Below are positions 49,176-58,109 of a stretch of DNA of 64,000 bases, in pieces (the stretch's first letter is position 1; each line of letters starts with the position of its first letter). Source of the DNA: UMGS172 sp045587185 (lineage in GTDB: Bacteria; Bacillota; Clostridia; Oscillospirales; Acutalibacteraceae); contig JAZNBS010000050.1 of NCBI GenBank assembly GCA_045587185.1, positions 39,560 to 103,559 of the forward strand, in the 5' to 3' direction. Both the position numbers and the translations under genes were made by a program. Below the pieces are notes generated by a model that saw nothing but the letters and a program-made list of their open reading frames with translations, did no database searches and had not been told where the DNA came from.

Positions 49176-50669
49176 ATGGCAATATGTGTTTTGAAAAAAG
49201 AGCATAATGAGTCCTTTTTGTCAAAACGGTTTAATTTGTTGCCGTTGTTTTTTGCCGTTATTCTTTTAACATTCTTCTTTCTTTTTAACCAATCCGCAAA
49301 TAAATCGGAAATAAACTCAGCAGTTGCTGAAATGCTGACCGCTGTTACCTTTGTTTTAGTGGGAAGTTTTGGCTTTTGGCATTATAAGACGGGACGGCTT
49401 GATACAAAAACTGTTGTTGCGTTGCTTATTGTGTGTGGATTTATTGTGCGGTTGTCGTATGCTTTAAGGTTTGGATATAATATCCATCAACATGATGTTG
49501 AGGGTCTGAATTCCAGCGGACATTTGTCGTATATTTATTCGATAGCCAACGGTAACGGATTGCCTCAAAGCAATGATTGGCAATACAGCCATCCGCCGCT
49601 TCATCACATTTTGGCGGCGTTGGTTGTAAAAATTTCAACCGCCCTTGGTCATACAGAGGCACAGTCGTTTGAAAACATCCAACTTCTGACTGTGTTTTAT
49701 TCAACTATGACAATGTTTGCAGGCCATAAACTTCTTACTTTGTGCGGTGTCAAAGGCAAAAGTCTCGCTTTTTCTATGGCTCTGCTTGCTTTTCATCCGA
49801 CCTTTCAAATTCTTGCTGGAAGTATAAATAATGATATTTTGACATTATTGCTTTCAATGTATGGGATTGTTTATTTGCTAAAATGGTACCGTAAACCTTG
49901 TGTCAGATTTGCCACCGTCTGTGGTCTTTTCATCGGTCTTGGAATGATGACAAAGGTTTCGGCTTCATTGATTGCTGTGGTTGCAGCCGTTTCGGTTGTT
50001 GCCAAGTTTATAATTGACCGTCAGTTGAAATTTGGCAAGGTTTTATTGCACTCCTTAGTGTTTATTGTGATTCTTTTGCCGTTGGGACTTTGGCACCCCA
50101 TACGTAATTATATTCTTTTTGAGCAACCTTTGGGTTATGTTGCACCAATCCCTGTGACAAATGCGCTTTACACGGGTGACATAAGCATTATCGACCGCAT
50201 TATATTGCCTTTTTCTAAAGACGCTTTTGGGGTTTATGTTGATGTGTGGGAAGAGTATAATGTTTGGTTTTATACTTTGCGTAATTCACTTTTTGGTGAG
50301 TATAATTTTGGTAATACAGGTTTTGCTTCGGTACTTGTGCTGTTGAATTTTGTTTTAATATCTGCATCCCTTGTTGCCGCAATTTATCTAGTGGTGAAAG
50401 TTTTGAAAAACAACCTTCATCTCATTCCAATTATAACACTCTTTGCGGTGCAGTTGGCTTTCTTTGTATATTTCAATATAAGTTATCCGTTTGGTTGCAC
50501 AATGGACTTCAGATATATTGTTCCCTTGTTGTTCTGTGGAATCACGTTTTTAGGCGCGGCGTCACAGAATCTAGGAGAAAGTCAAAATAACGTTATTAAA
50601 ACCGCGTTAGATTGTTTAAAATTTGTTTCTGTCGCTTTTTGCACACTTTCTTTTGTTGTAATGTTCTGA
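49176..50669 (+). CDS. Polytopic membrane glycosyltransferase (GT39/GT83-like)
   Basis: A 497-residue protein with about 11-12 hydrophobic helices. After the first helices comes YNIHQHDVEG, then QYSHPPLHHILAALVVK, the acidic/His luminal pattern of PMT/ArnT-like GT-C enzymes using polyprenyl-phosphate sugars. C-terminal half has YVAPIPVTNALYTGD and YPFGCTMDFRYIVPL. Substrate unknown. RBS AGCAGGTG. Confidence 0.78.
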   Translation: MAICVLKKEHNESFLSKRFNLLPLFFAVILLTFFFLFNQSANKSEINSAVAEMLTAVTFVLVGSFGFWHYKTGRLDTKTVVALLIVCGFIVRLSYALRFGYNIHQHDVEGLNSSGHLSYIYSIANGNGLPQSNDWQYSHPPLHHILAALVVKISTALGHTEAQSFENIQLLTVFYSTMTMFAGHKLLTLCGVKGKSLAFSMALLAFHPTFQILAGSINNDILTLLLSMYGIVYLLKWYRKPCVRFATVCGLFIGLGMMTKVSASLIAVVAAVSVVAKFIIDRQLKFGKVLLHSLVFIVILLPLGLWHPIRNYILFEQPLGYVAPIPVTNALYTGDISIIDRIILPFSKDAFGVYVDVWEEYNVWFYTLRNSLFGEYNFGNTGFASVLVLLNFVLISASLVAAIYLVVKVLKNNLHLIPIITLFAVQLAFFVYFNISYPFGCTMDFRYIVPLLFCGITFLGAASQNLGESQNNVIKTALDCLKFVSVAFCTLSFVVMF

Positions 50670-50693
50670 AAATTTCTATATAGGAGGTAGGTT

Positions 50694-51401
50694 ATGGGAC
50701 TTATTGGAATTTTTGCCCGACAGGGAGATATTTTTGACATTATCTCTTATCTGTTTTCTGTGGCTATTGTTCTTTTGTTGGTTATGCCGATTCACGAATA
50801 CGCTCACGGATTTATCGCTAACAAACTTGGTGACCCAACACCGAAATATGACGGAAGATTGACGTTAAATCCCAAAGCACATCTTAATTACATCAGTATT
50901 CTTTCAATGATTTTTATCGGTTTTGGCGCCGCAAATCCCGTAAGAGTTGATTCAAGATATTTTGATAAACCTAAACGCGATATGGCTCTGGTTGCGTTGG
51001 CAGGCCCTATTTCAAACCTCATTTTTTCTTTTGTTGCCTGCTTTATCGAAGTGGCACTTGTATATATCCCGTTCCTTTTAGGTGTTAGTATAACGGGTTA
51101 TGCGTTTACTGTTATAAATATTCTTTCGACGATTTTCTTTTATGTTTCGTTGCTTAATATTAACCTTGCAATTTTCAATCTTGTACCAATTCCGCCTCTT
51201 GACGGTTCAAAAATACTTTTTGCTATTCTGCCCGACCGTTTTTATTGGAAATTTATGAGATATGAGCGTTATTTCTATTTGGGCTTGCTCTTCTTGATAT
51301 TTTTCAGCGATTCTTTTTCAGGAGTATTAAGCAGTATGATTCGCGGTGTATATGGTGTATTTGTTGATATCGCAACCTTGCCATTTGAATTATTTATTTA
51401 A
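50694..51401 (+). CDS. Site-2 protease family zinc metalloprotease (M50)
   Basis: A 235-residue membrane protease-like protein: HEYAHG zinc motif (helix 1-2), AANPVRVDSRYF, ALAGPISNLIF and NLVPIPPLDGSKI, the Asp ligand motif. It resembles B. subtilis YwhC-type short S2P proteins. It lies 13 bases before scpA, an arrangement frequent in Clostridia. Confidence 0.9.
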   Translation: MGLIGIFARQGDIFDIISYLFSVAIVLLLVMPIHEYAHGFIANKLGDPTPKYDGRLTLNPKAHLNYISILSMIFIGFGAANPVRVDSRYFDKPKRDMALVALAGPISNLIFSFVACFIEVALVYIPFLLGVSITGYAFTVINILSTIFFYVSLLNINLAIFNLVPIPPLDGSKILFAILPDRFYWKFMRYERYFYLGLLFLIFFSDSFSGVLSSMIRGVYGVFVDIATLPFELFI

Positions 51402-51414
51402 ATAAGGACTTTGT

Positions 51415-52125
51415 ATGAATAAGATTGAATATAAACTTGAGGTTTTTGAAGGACCGTTGGACCTCCTTTTGTATCTCATTTCAAAAAACAAACTCAATAT
51501 AAACGATATTCAACTGACGTTGCTTGTTGACCAATATGTTGATTATATCCGCTCTATGAATGAACAGGACATGGATGTGGCTAGTGAGTTTATCGAAATG
51601 GCGTCGCGTCTTATCTATCTTAAAACTGTCAGTCTTTTACCCAAGCATGATGAGGCTGAACAGTTAAAAGAAGAACTCACCCAAGAACTTATGGAATATG
51701 AGCATTGCCGACGTGTTGCCAAACTTCTGTCAGGTATGACCGATGAGTTTGACACATTTATTAAAATTCCTGAGAAGATAGAGTATGATAAGACATATGT
51801 CAACACTCACGAAAAGGAACTCGTACTTTCAGCATATATTGCGGCTATAGGCCGTGGCAAACGCCGTTTGCCGCCGCCAACCAATGTGTTCAGTAAAATA
51901 GTTGCCCGTAAAATAGTTTCTGTTTCGTCAAAAATTGTATTCGTAATGAAAATTCTTATGAGAACCGGTAATAAAAAAATGCGCCATCTTTTCAAAAATG
52001 CCCAAAGCCGTTCAGAACTTGTTGCAACATTTCTTGCAGTGCTTGAACTGTGTAAGGCCAACCGTGTGCATCTTGAGGGTGATGGAGATGATATTGAAAT
52101 TTCTATGATAAGGAGGAAAAAATGA
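51415..52125 (+). CDS. scpA: Segregation and condensation protein A (kleisin)
   Basis: A 236-residue kleisin: N-terminal YKLEVFEGPLDLLLYLI and C-terminal winged helix (RSELVATFLAVLELCKANRV). With ScpB and SMC it forms the condensin complex. Its end contains the AGGAGG RBS of scpB and overlaps that start. Confidence 0.96.
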   Translation: MNKIEYKLEVFEGPLDLLLYLISKNKLNINDIQLTLLVDQYVDYIRSMNEQDMDVASEFIEMASRLIYLKTVSLLPKHDEAEQLKEELTQELMEYEHCRRVAKLLSGMTDEFDTFIKIPEKIEYDKTYVNTHEKELVLSAYIAAIGRGKRRLPPPTNVFSKIVARKIVSVSSKIVFVMKILMRTGNKKMRHLFKNAQSRSELVATFLAVLELCKANRVHLEGDGDDIEISMIRRKK

Positions 52126-52763
52126 TGACTGTTAAAGAAATGATACCGAACTTTGAGGCCATATTGTTTGCCGCTGGCGAACCGGTTGAGATAGAGAAAT
52201 TCTGTACTGTTTTTGATGTTGATACCGAAACTGTTGAGAATGTGATGGACCTGCTTTCCGACCGACTTGATGCAAGTGGCAGTGCGGTAAAACTTTTGAG
52301 ACTTGATTTTTCATATCAGTTATGCACCCGAAAAGAATATGCAGATAATATCCGTGCTGTTCTCGATCTTCGTCGCAAGGCTCCGCTTTCACAGGCGGCC
52401 TTGGAGGTTTTGGCCGTCATTGCATACAATCAACCCGTTACAAAGGCTTATGTTGAACAGGTCAGAGGTGTTGATTGCTCAGGTGTTGTTTCAACTCTTG
52501 TTGAAAAGGGTCTACTTGAAGAAAAGGGTAGACTTGAACTGCCTGGACGTCCGTTGCTGTATGGCACAACCGCAAACTTTTTGAGATGCTTTGGACTGAA
52601 AAATCTTGATGAACTTCCCGAAGTTCCCTCTGATGAATTGGTTGAAGACAGTAACGGTCAATTAAAGATGCTTTCTTCAGAAGTAATGGAACTTGCTGAA
52701 AAAATGAGTAAAGAAGCCAATGAAATTGCAGAGGATGTTGCATCTGCGGGGGATAAGCAGTGA
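52122..52763 (+). CDS. scpB: Segregation and condensation protein B
   Basis: A 213-residue ScpB with tandem winged helices: FEAILFAAGEPVEIEKFC, LRRKAPLSQAALEVLAVIAY, NQPVTKAYVEQVRGVD and GRPLLYGTTANFLRCFGL. Overlaps scpA by four bases and the next gene by four. Confidence 0.96.
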   Translation: MMTVKEMIPNFEAILFAAGEPVEIEKFCTVFDVDTETVENVMDLLSDRLDASGSAVKLLRLDFSYQLCTRKEYADNIRAVLDLRRKAPLSQAALEVLAVIAYNQPVTKAYVEQVRGVDCSGVVSTLVEKGLLEEKGRLELPGRPLLYGTTANFLRCFGLKNLDELPEVPSDELVEDSNGQLKMLSSEVMELAEKMSKEANEIAEDVASAGDKQ

Positions 52764-53383
52764 TCGCATTGTACATCGCTTGCGCGTTGTTTTTGCTTTT
52801 TTTGTTACTTTTAATTTCAAGCGTTTCGGTCTTTGTTACTAATTCGGATAAACTATCTGTAAAGATTGGTTTTCTGTTTTTAAGATTCAACGTTTATCCC
52901 AATAATGAACGCAAGAAACATTTAAATAAGGAAAAGGTAACCGAAAAAGAGAAAGATAACGCAATCAAACGTTTAATTGCTGAAAAAGGTATAGTTTCCG
53001 CAGTTGGTGAACTAGCCTCTATTGGTAAGATAATACTTGAAAAAACAGGAAAAGCAGCAAAGCATATAAGGGTTAAAAAATTTTATTTTCTTGTCACCGC
53101 AGCATCACATGACCCTGCAAAAACCGCTGTTGTCTATGGCTCTTTATGCGCAATTGTTTTTCCTGCTCTTAAAGGATTTCAAAATCTGCTGAAATTCAAT
53201 GACCGCAAAACTAAAGTTTCTGTTTTAAGTGATTTTAACAGTCAATCATCTACCATCGAACTTGATATTAAAGTAAAGTTAAGGTTATGGTTTATTGTAC
53301 GGTTGGCGGTTGGCGTGTTGTTTGAAATTATCAGACGTAAAGTCAAATCAAATATCTCAGCAAATAATTCAATGAAAAAATGA
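52760..53383 (+). CDS. DUF2953 domain protein
   Basis: A 207-residue protein starting at GTG 52760 inside the scpB stop. One N-terminal transmembrane helix (IALYIACALFLLFLLLLISS), a Lys/Glu-rich middle, and a C-terminal DUF2953 region with KTAVVYGSLCAIVFPAL. Usually found beside scpAB, ytfJ and dacB in spore formers; function unknown. Confidence 0.8.
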   Translation: MIALYIACALFLLFLLLLISSVSVFVTNSDKLSVKIGFLFLRFNVYPNNERKKHLNKEKVTEKEKDNAIKRLIAEKGIVSAVGELASIGKIILEKTGKAAKHIRVKKFYFLVTAASHDPAKTAVVYGSLCAIVFPALKGFQNLLKFNDRKTKVSVLSDFNSQSSTIELDIKVKLRLWFIVRLAVGVLFEIIRRKVKSNISANNSMKK

Positions 53384-53422
53384 TATACAGATATTTCTGT
53401 GAAAAAGAAAGGATTGTTTATT

Positions 53423-53818
53423 ATGGCAGAATCTAACATCAGCAGTATTATGGATACAACTATGGAAAAACTCCGTACAGTTGTTGATTCCGATACCATT
53501 ATTGGAAAGCCTATTGAGGTGGGCGGTATCACCATAATTCCCGTGTCAAAGGTATCGTTCGGTCTTGCTTCCGGCGGTTCTGAATTTCCCTCAAAAAACA
53601 CCAATGCTAAGATGTTTGGCGGTGGCGGCGGTGCAGGTGCAAGTGTTACGCCTGTTTGCTTTATTGTTGTAAAAGGAAATGAGGTCAGAGTGCTCAGCGC
53701 TAGTGAAACTGCATCTCCAATAGAAAAGGCTATTGACGCTGTCCCCACTGTTATTGAGAAAATTTCTGCTCTTTTTAAGAAAGACAAATCCGACTCGGAT
53801 GAATTGATTGTTGACTAA
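53423..53818 (+). CDS. gerW: Sporulation protein GerW/YtfJ
   Basis: A 131-residue YtfJ-family protein: GKPIEVGGITIIPVSKVSFG, the Gly-rich FGGGGGAGASVTPV, and the conserved SpoVT-like beta segment VCFIVVKGNEVRVLSA. In Bacillus it is needed for spore germination through GerW-type function. ATG 53423 (MAESNISSIMD) follows AAAGGA; a longer frame is not supported. Confidence 0.9.
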   Translation: MAESNISSIMDTTMEKLRTVVDSDTIIGKPIEVGGITIIPVSKVSFGLASGGSEFPSKNTNAKMFGGGGGAGASVTPVCFIVVKGNEVRVLSASETASPIEKAIDAVPTVIEKISALFKKDKSDSDELIVD

Positions 53819-53886
53819 TTTGTAATCTGTTCATAAACTTCGCCATATTATTCTTTGTGGTATAAAAATGGCGGAGGTTTTGTGTG

Positions 53887-55023
53887 ATGCGTGTTTTAAG
53901 GTTTATTTTGTCATTAGTTATTACTTTTTGTTTGTCTTTTGGTTTCTTATCTAACGTTTCTGCAACAGGAATTTCGGCAAAAAGTTATTGCCTTTTAAAT
54001 GCCGATACCTTTGAAGTTATTGATGCCAAAAATGCGCATCAGAGATTGCCTATGGCAAGTACCACAAAACTAATGACAGCCTTGCTTTTGGCAGAGCAGA
54101 ACACACCTGAAAAAACTGTAGTCACAACCCATGAAATGGTCACGGTTGAGGGGTCATCGATGGGACTGCTTGTGGGTGATACCGTATCGTTTTATGACCT
54201 GCTTGTCGGTCTTATGTTACCATCGGGAAATGACGCCGCGAATACCGTTGCTATTGCCGTTGCTGGGTCGGTGGGAGCCTTTGCAGAAATGATGAACGAG
54301 CGAGCAAAGGAAATTGGGATGAAAAACACTCATTTTGTAACTCCGTCGGGTCTTGATGCAGATGGGCATTATTCCACTGCTTATGATATGTCCTTGCTTG
54401 GTGCTGAAGTGTTAAAAAATCCATTGATACAAAGTGTTGTCCGTGAGAGTAAGATTTCGGTTACATTTGGAAATCCGCCGTATCAGAGAGTGTTATACAA
54501 TCACAATAAACTGCTGGAACGTTATGAGTATTGTATCGGTTTAAAGACGGGATTCACAAAAAAGTCGGGCAGATGCCTTGTTTCTGCTGCCGAAAAGGAC
54601 GGTTGCCGTGTGGTTTGTGTTACCCTTAATGCTCCGGACGATTGGAATGACCATGAAAGGTTGTTAACCCAAGGTCTGTCGGCCGTAAGTAGCACCGATG
54701 TTACAAATGAACTTGACTTTGATTCGGTCTCGGTCGTTGGCGGCGTGAACGATACTGTCAACATTTCTTCTCAACGTTTTGTCTGCGGTTGCACCGAAAA
54801 GTCCCAACATAGCATTACTTCTAAAATACACATTCAGCCTTTTGTTTATGCACCTGTGAGTATCGGGCAGAGGGTTGGTTATGTTGAGTATTACTGCAAC
54901 GGGAGAGTTATAGGAAGTTCTGACATTCTGACACTGAATAATGTTGATAAAAAAAATATAAATATAACATTTTTTGAAAAAATTATTAACTGTTTTAAAA
55001 AACTTATGAAATGTTTAATTTGA
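53887..55023 (+). CDS. D-alanyl-D-alanine carboxypeptidase (DacB/DacF type, S11)
   Basis: A 378-residue penicillin-binding protein 5 homologue: signal peptide (residues 1-27), SxxK nucleophile in MASTTKLM, SGN in LPSGNDAAN, KTG in GLKTGFTKKSGRC, then the C-terminal PBP5 beta domain. It trims peptidoglycan; next to gerW it probably acts on spore cortex. GTG 53884 and ATG 53887 are both possible starts (GGAGG upstream). The C-terminus ends in a short amphipathic helix. Confidence 0.92.
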   Translation: MRVLRFILSLVITFCLSFGFLSNVSATGISAKSYCLLNADTFEVIDAKNAHQRLPMASTTKLMTALLLAEQNTPEKTVVTTHEMVTVEGSSMGLLVGDTVSFYDLLVGLMLPSGNDAANTVAIAVAGSVGAFAEMMNERAKEIGMKNTHFVTPSGLDADGHYSTAYDMSLLGAEVLKNPLIQSVVRESKISVTFGNPPYQRVLYNHNKLLERYEYCIGLKTGFTKKSGRCLVSAAEKDGCRVVCVTLNAPDDWNDHERLLTQGLSAVSSTDVTNELDFDSVSVVGGVNDTVNISSQRFVCGCTEKSQHSITSKIHIQPFVYAPVSIGQRVGYVEYYCNGRVIGSSDILTLNNVDKKNINITFFEKIINCFKKLMKCLI

Positions 55024-55032
55024 GGTAAATTT

Positions 55033-55779
55033 ATGGCTGTTGAAAAAATCAGACTGCAAAAATACCTTTCTCAATGTTCGGTAGCGTCCCGACGTAAGGC
55101 TGAGGAACTGATTGAGCAGGGAAAGGTTAAAGTTAACGGACGTAAGGCTATTTTAGGTGATAAGGTTGACCCTGTTCACGATAAGGTTCTTGTTTTTGGA
55201 AAACCTGTTCAGAACACCGAGGGCAAGATGTATATTATGTTGCATAAACCCCGTGGATTTGTTACCACGCTGAGTGACGAACAAGGTAGAAAATGCGTTG
55301 CAGACCTTGTTTCTGACGCGGGTGTGAGATTGTTTCCCGTAGGTCGTCTGGACCGTAATTCTGAGGGTATGTTGTTGATGACCAACGACGGAGAGTTTTC
55401 AAACTTCCTTACCCATCCAAAACGCCACATAGCCAAGGTGTACCGTGTTACTGTCAGAGGTAAGGTTTCTGACGACCAGATAGACAGAATGGCCGTGGGA
55501 ATGAAATTGGAGGAATTTGAGACACTTCCTTGCGATATTACCTATATAGAAAAACATGAAGACCGTACTGTTTTACGTTTTGTACTATACGAAGGCAAAA
55601 ACCGTGAGATAAGAAAACTGTGTGAAGCGGTTGGGCTTACTGTTATCCGCTTAAAGCGTACTGAGATTGCCGGTATAAAGTTAGGAATGTTGCCACAGGG
55701 CCGTTGGAGGGAATTGACCGAAAAGGAAGTTAAGAGGTTGATGAACTCCAGCATCAGTAAGGAGCATCAGGATGATTGA
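55033..55779 (+). CDS. rluB: 23S rRNA pseudouridine synthase, RluB type
   Basis: A 248-residue RsuA/RluB enzyme: N-terminal S4 domain (RLQKYLSQCSVASRRKAEELI), catalytic Asp in VGRLDRNSEGMLLMTNDGE, and HPKRHIAKVYRVTV. Ten bases after dacB. Overlaps the next gene by eight bases. Confidence 0.94.
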   Translation: MAVEKIRLQKYLSQCSVASRRKAEELIEQGKVKVNGRKAILGDKVDPVHDKVLVFGKPVQNTEGKMYIMLHKPRGFVTTLSDEQGRKCVADLVSDAGVRLFPVGRLDRNSEGMLLMTNDGEFSNFLTHPKRHIAKVYRVTVRGKVSDDQIDRMAVGMKLEEFETLPCDITYIEKHEDRTVLRFVLYEGKNREIRKLCEAVGLTVIRLKRTEIAGIKLGMLPQGRWRELTEKEVKRLMNSSISKEHQDD

Positions 55780-56149
55780 GATACACCCTTTAAGAGACAC
55801 AGTTAAACTTGCGGCTCTTTATAAATCGGCTGATGTATTGATGACGGCGACATCAATGGCAGTAGTAGCAGCGGACATGGAAGAGATATTAGGCTTTTGT
55901 TTATTTGAAATGAATGATGACGCATTGCTTATACTTTTGCTTGAGCCAAAGGAGAATGTGTCTTTTGCCGACGGCATCCTGCGTGCTGCTTTGCATGTTG
56001 GTGTTGAGAATGGAAAATCAGTGGCTTTTTATTCTGAAAATGCTCCCGAAAAACTGTTTGATACCTTGAAATTTATCAAAAATGCCGAAAACAGAGAGTT
56101 AAATGTAGGTAAGTTATTCTCATCTTGCCAAAGTTGTGCAAATTCTTGA
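55772..56149 (+). CDS. Hypothetical protein, possibly GNAT-like (125 aa)
   Basis: Begins MIEIHPLRDTVKLAALYK inside the rluB stop. The order of alternating strands and helices, with ILGFCLFEMNDDALLILLLE and ADGILRAALHVGVENG, resembles a short or degenerate acetyltransferase fold, but the acetyl-CoA P-loop is not clear. No signal or membrane helix. Last gene of the scpA-to-rluB run. Confidence 0.7.
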   Translation: MIEIHPLRDTVKLAALYKSADVLMTATSMAVVAADMEEILGFCLFEMNDDALLILLLEPKENVSFADGILRAALHVGVENGKSVAFYSENAPEKLFDTLKFIKNAENRELNVGKLFSSCQSCANS

Positions 56150-56276
56150 AAATAATACTTGTCTTTTGGGAAATTTAGTAATATAATAAATTTTGGCTAT
56201 AATTAGTCAATTTTTTAACAATCTATAATTCACGGTGGTTTCATCGTGACTTTCAGTACGAACGGAGGAAATGAAG

Positions 56277-57662
56277 ATGAACTGTGAAAACGGTTTCACC
56301 CGCCTTGAAAAGGAAACTGCTCTTCTTGGCAACAGCGATGCTTACAAGCGTCTTGGTCTGTTGTTTGACGGTGGTGTTTACACCGAGTTGGACAAGTTCT
56401 CCAAAAACGGCGAAAACGGATGCGGTGTTGTTACTGCTTACGGTAACGTTAACGGTGCAGGCTGTTATGCTTTCTCGCAGGATGTTAGCGTTTGCTCAGG
56501 TGCTATGGGTCGTGCCCAGGGTGCCAAAATCAAAAAGATTTATGACCTTGCTTTGATGAACGGTGCGCCTGTTGTGGGAATTTATGATTCGAAAGGTGCT
56601 TTTGCAGAAGAGGGTGTTGATGCTCTGAATGCTTACGGTGAACTTATTGCCGCCGCAGGTAAGATTTCGGGTGTTGTACCTCAGATTTCGGTCATAGCCG
56701 GCAAGTGCATCGGTTCTGCCGCAATTCTTGCTACTGTTGCTGACCTTACGGTTGTTGTAGACGGTGCAGAACTTTGTGTAAATTCTGCCGACATTACCGG
56801 TGAAAAAACCGTTGGAACTGCCGAAAACGCTATGAAGAACGGCACTGCTTCAATAGTTGCTGAAAATGATGAGGTTGCTCTTAATAATGTCGCAAAGCTT
56901 CTCGCAATGCTTCCCTCGAACAATCTTACACTCCCTTTCACTGCTGACTATGTTCCTGCAACTGTTTCGGGCGAGGGAGTTTATGCCGATATATCTAATA
57001 TTGTTGATGCTGACAGCTTTATTGAACTAAATAAGGACTTTGGTAAGTGCGCCAAGGTTGGTTTTGCTTTTATTGACGGAAATTCCGTTGGTATCGTTGC
57101 AACCGATGCAGATAAGAATAATTCATATCTTTGTGCAAATGGGGCCGCTAAGATTTCGAGATTTATCCGTCTTTGCGATGCCTTCTCGATTCCCGTTGTA
57201 ACCCTGCTCAACTGTGCAGGCTTCATGGGCAAGGCCGATGACGAGCTTGACGGTTCTGTCCGTGCAGTTTCCGCCTTGACTGGTGCTTATGCTGAGGCTA
57301 CTACTGCAAAAATAACCGTTATCGTCGGCAAGGCTTACGGAGCTGCATATACCGCAATGGCAGGTAAAGGCGCTGGCGCCGATTATGTTATCGCTTATGC
57401 AGATGCTGCTATTTGTGCATTGAATCCCACCACCGCAGTCCAGTTCCTTTATAAGGACCGTCTCGGTGCAGAAAAGAGGGAAGACCTTGAGAAGGAATAC
57501 GTTCTTTGCGAGGGTTCACCTTTCAAGGCCGCGGTCAACGGTGCTGTTGATGATATAATCACTGCAGAGAATGCCGCTAATTCGGTTGTTGCCGCTCTTT
57601 CTATGATGGCATCTAAGCGTGTATCGACTATTGAGAAAAAACATTCTAATATGCCTTATTAA
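56277..57662 (+). CDS. Carboxyltransferase subunit (MmdA/12S-like), divergent
   Basis: A 461-residue crotonase-fold carboxyltransferase with N- and C-subdomains: GVVTAYGNVNGAGCYAFSQD, ISVIAGKCIGSAAILATVAD, and FSIPVVTLLNCAGFMGK, VGKAYGAAYTAMAGK. It is shorter than standard 510-525-residue MmdA/12S proteins, and the acyl-CoA loop reads KAYGAAY, not KAYGGAY. ATG 56277 follows GGAGG at eight bases. Forms an operon with a biotin carrier and an OadA-type subunit; acyl-CoA substrate unknown. Confidence 0.85.
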   Translation: MNCENGFTRLEKETALLGNSDAYKRLGLLFDGGVYTELDKFSKNGENGCGVVTAYGNVNGAGCYAFSQDVSVCSGAMGRAQGAKIKKIYDLALMNGAPVVGIYDSKGAFAEEGVDALNAYGELIAAAGKISGVVPQISVIAGKCIGSAAILATVADLTVVVDGAELCVNSADITGEKTVGTAENAMKNGTASIVAENDEVALNNVAKLLAMLPSNNLTLPFTADYVPATVSGEGVYADISNIVDADSFIELNKDFGKCAKVGFAFIDGNSVGIVATDADKNNSYLCANGAAKISRFIRLCDAFSIPVVTLLNCAGFMGKADDELDGSVRAVSALTGAYAEATTAKITVIVGKAYGAAYTAMAGKGAGADYVIAYADAAICALNPTTAVQFLYKDRLGAEKREDLEKEYVLCEGSPFKAAVNGAVDDIITAENAANSVVAALSMMASKRVSTIEKKHSNMPY

Positions 57663-57685
57663 GGTGTAAACGGAGGATTATAATA

Positions 57686-58081
57686 ATGAGACAGTTTAAA
57701 ATTACAGTTAACGGAAAAACTTATGATGTTCAGGTTGAGGAAAACGGTGTAGCATCTTCTCCTGTAGCCACAGCACCTGTTGTTGCTTCTGCACCGGTTG
57801 TCGCTCCCGTTGCCACTCCTGTTGCTGAGGCAGCACCTGCTACTGTTGCAGCCGCTACTGCAGGCGAGGGTACACCTGTTGAGTCACCTATGCCCGGTAC
57901 CATTCTTAAGATTTTGGTTTCCAACGGTCAGGCAGTTAAGAGTGGTGACGCTGTTGTTGTTCTTGAGGCTATGAAGATGGAGAACGAAATCACTGCTCCT
58001 TGTGACGGTACAGTTACTGCTGTTTGTGTCAATCAGGGTGATTCGGTTGATGCAGGCAAGGTCCTTGTAACTATTAAGTAA
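57686..58081 (+). CDS. Biotin carboxyl carrier protein
   Basis: A 131-residue carrier: short N-terminal segment, an Ala/Pro/Val-rich flexible linker (about 30-60), and a biotinyl domain with the biotin Lys in EAMKMENEI. It shuttles carboxyl groups between the flanking carboxyltransferase subunits. Standard GGAGG RBS. Confidence 0.95.
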   Translation: MRQFKITVNGKTYDVQVEENGVASSPVATAPVVASAPVVAPVATPVAEAAPATVAAATAGEGTPVESPMPGTILKILVSNGQAVKSGDAVVVLEAMKMENEITAPCDGTVTAVCVNQGDSVDAGKVLVTIK

Positions 58082-58109
58082 TTTTTCAGAGAAATGTGAG
58101 GTGCTATTC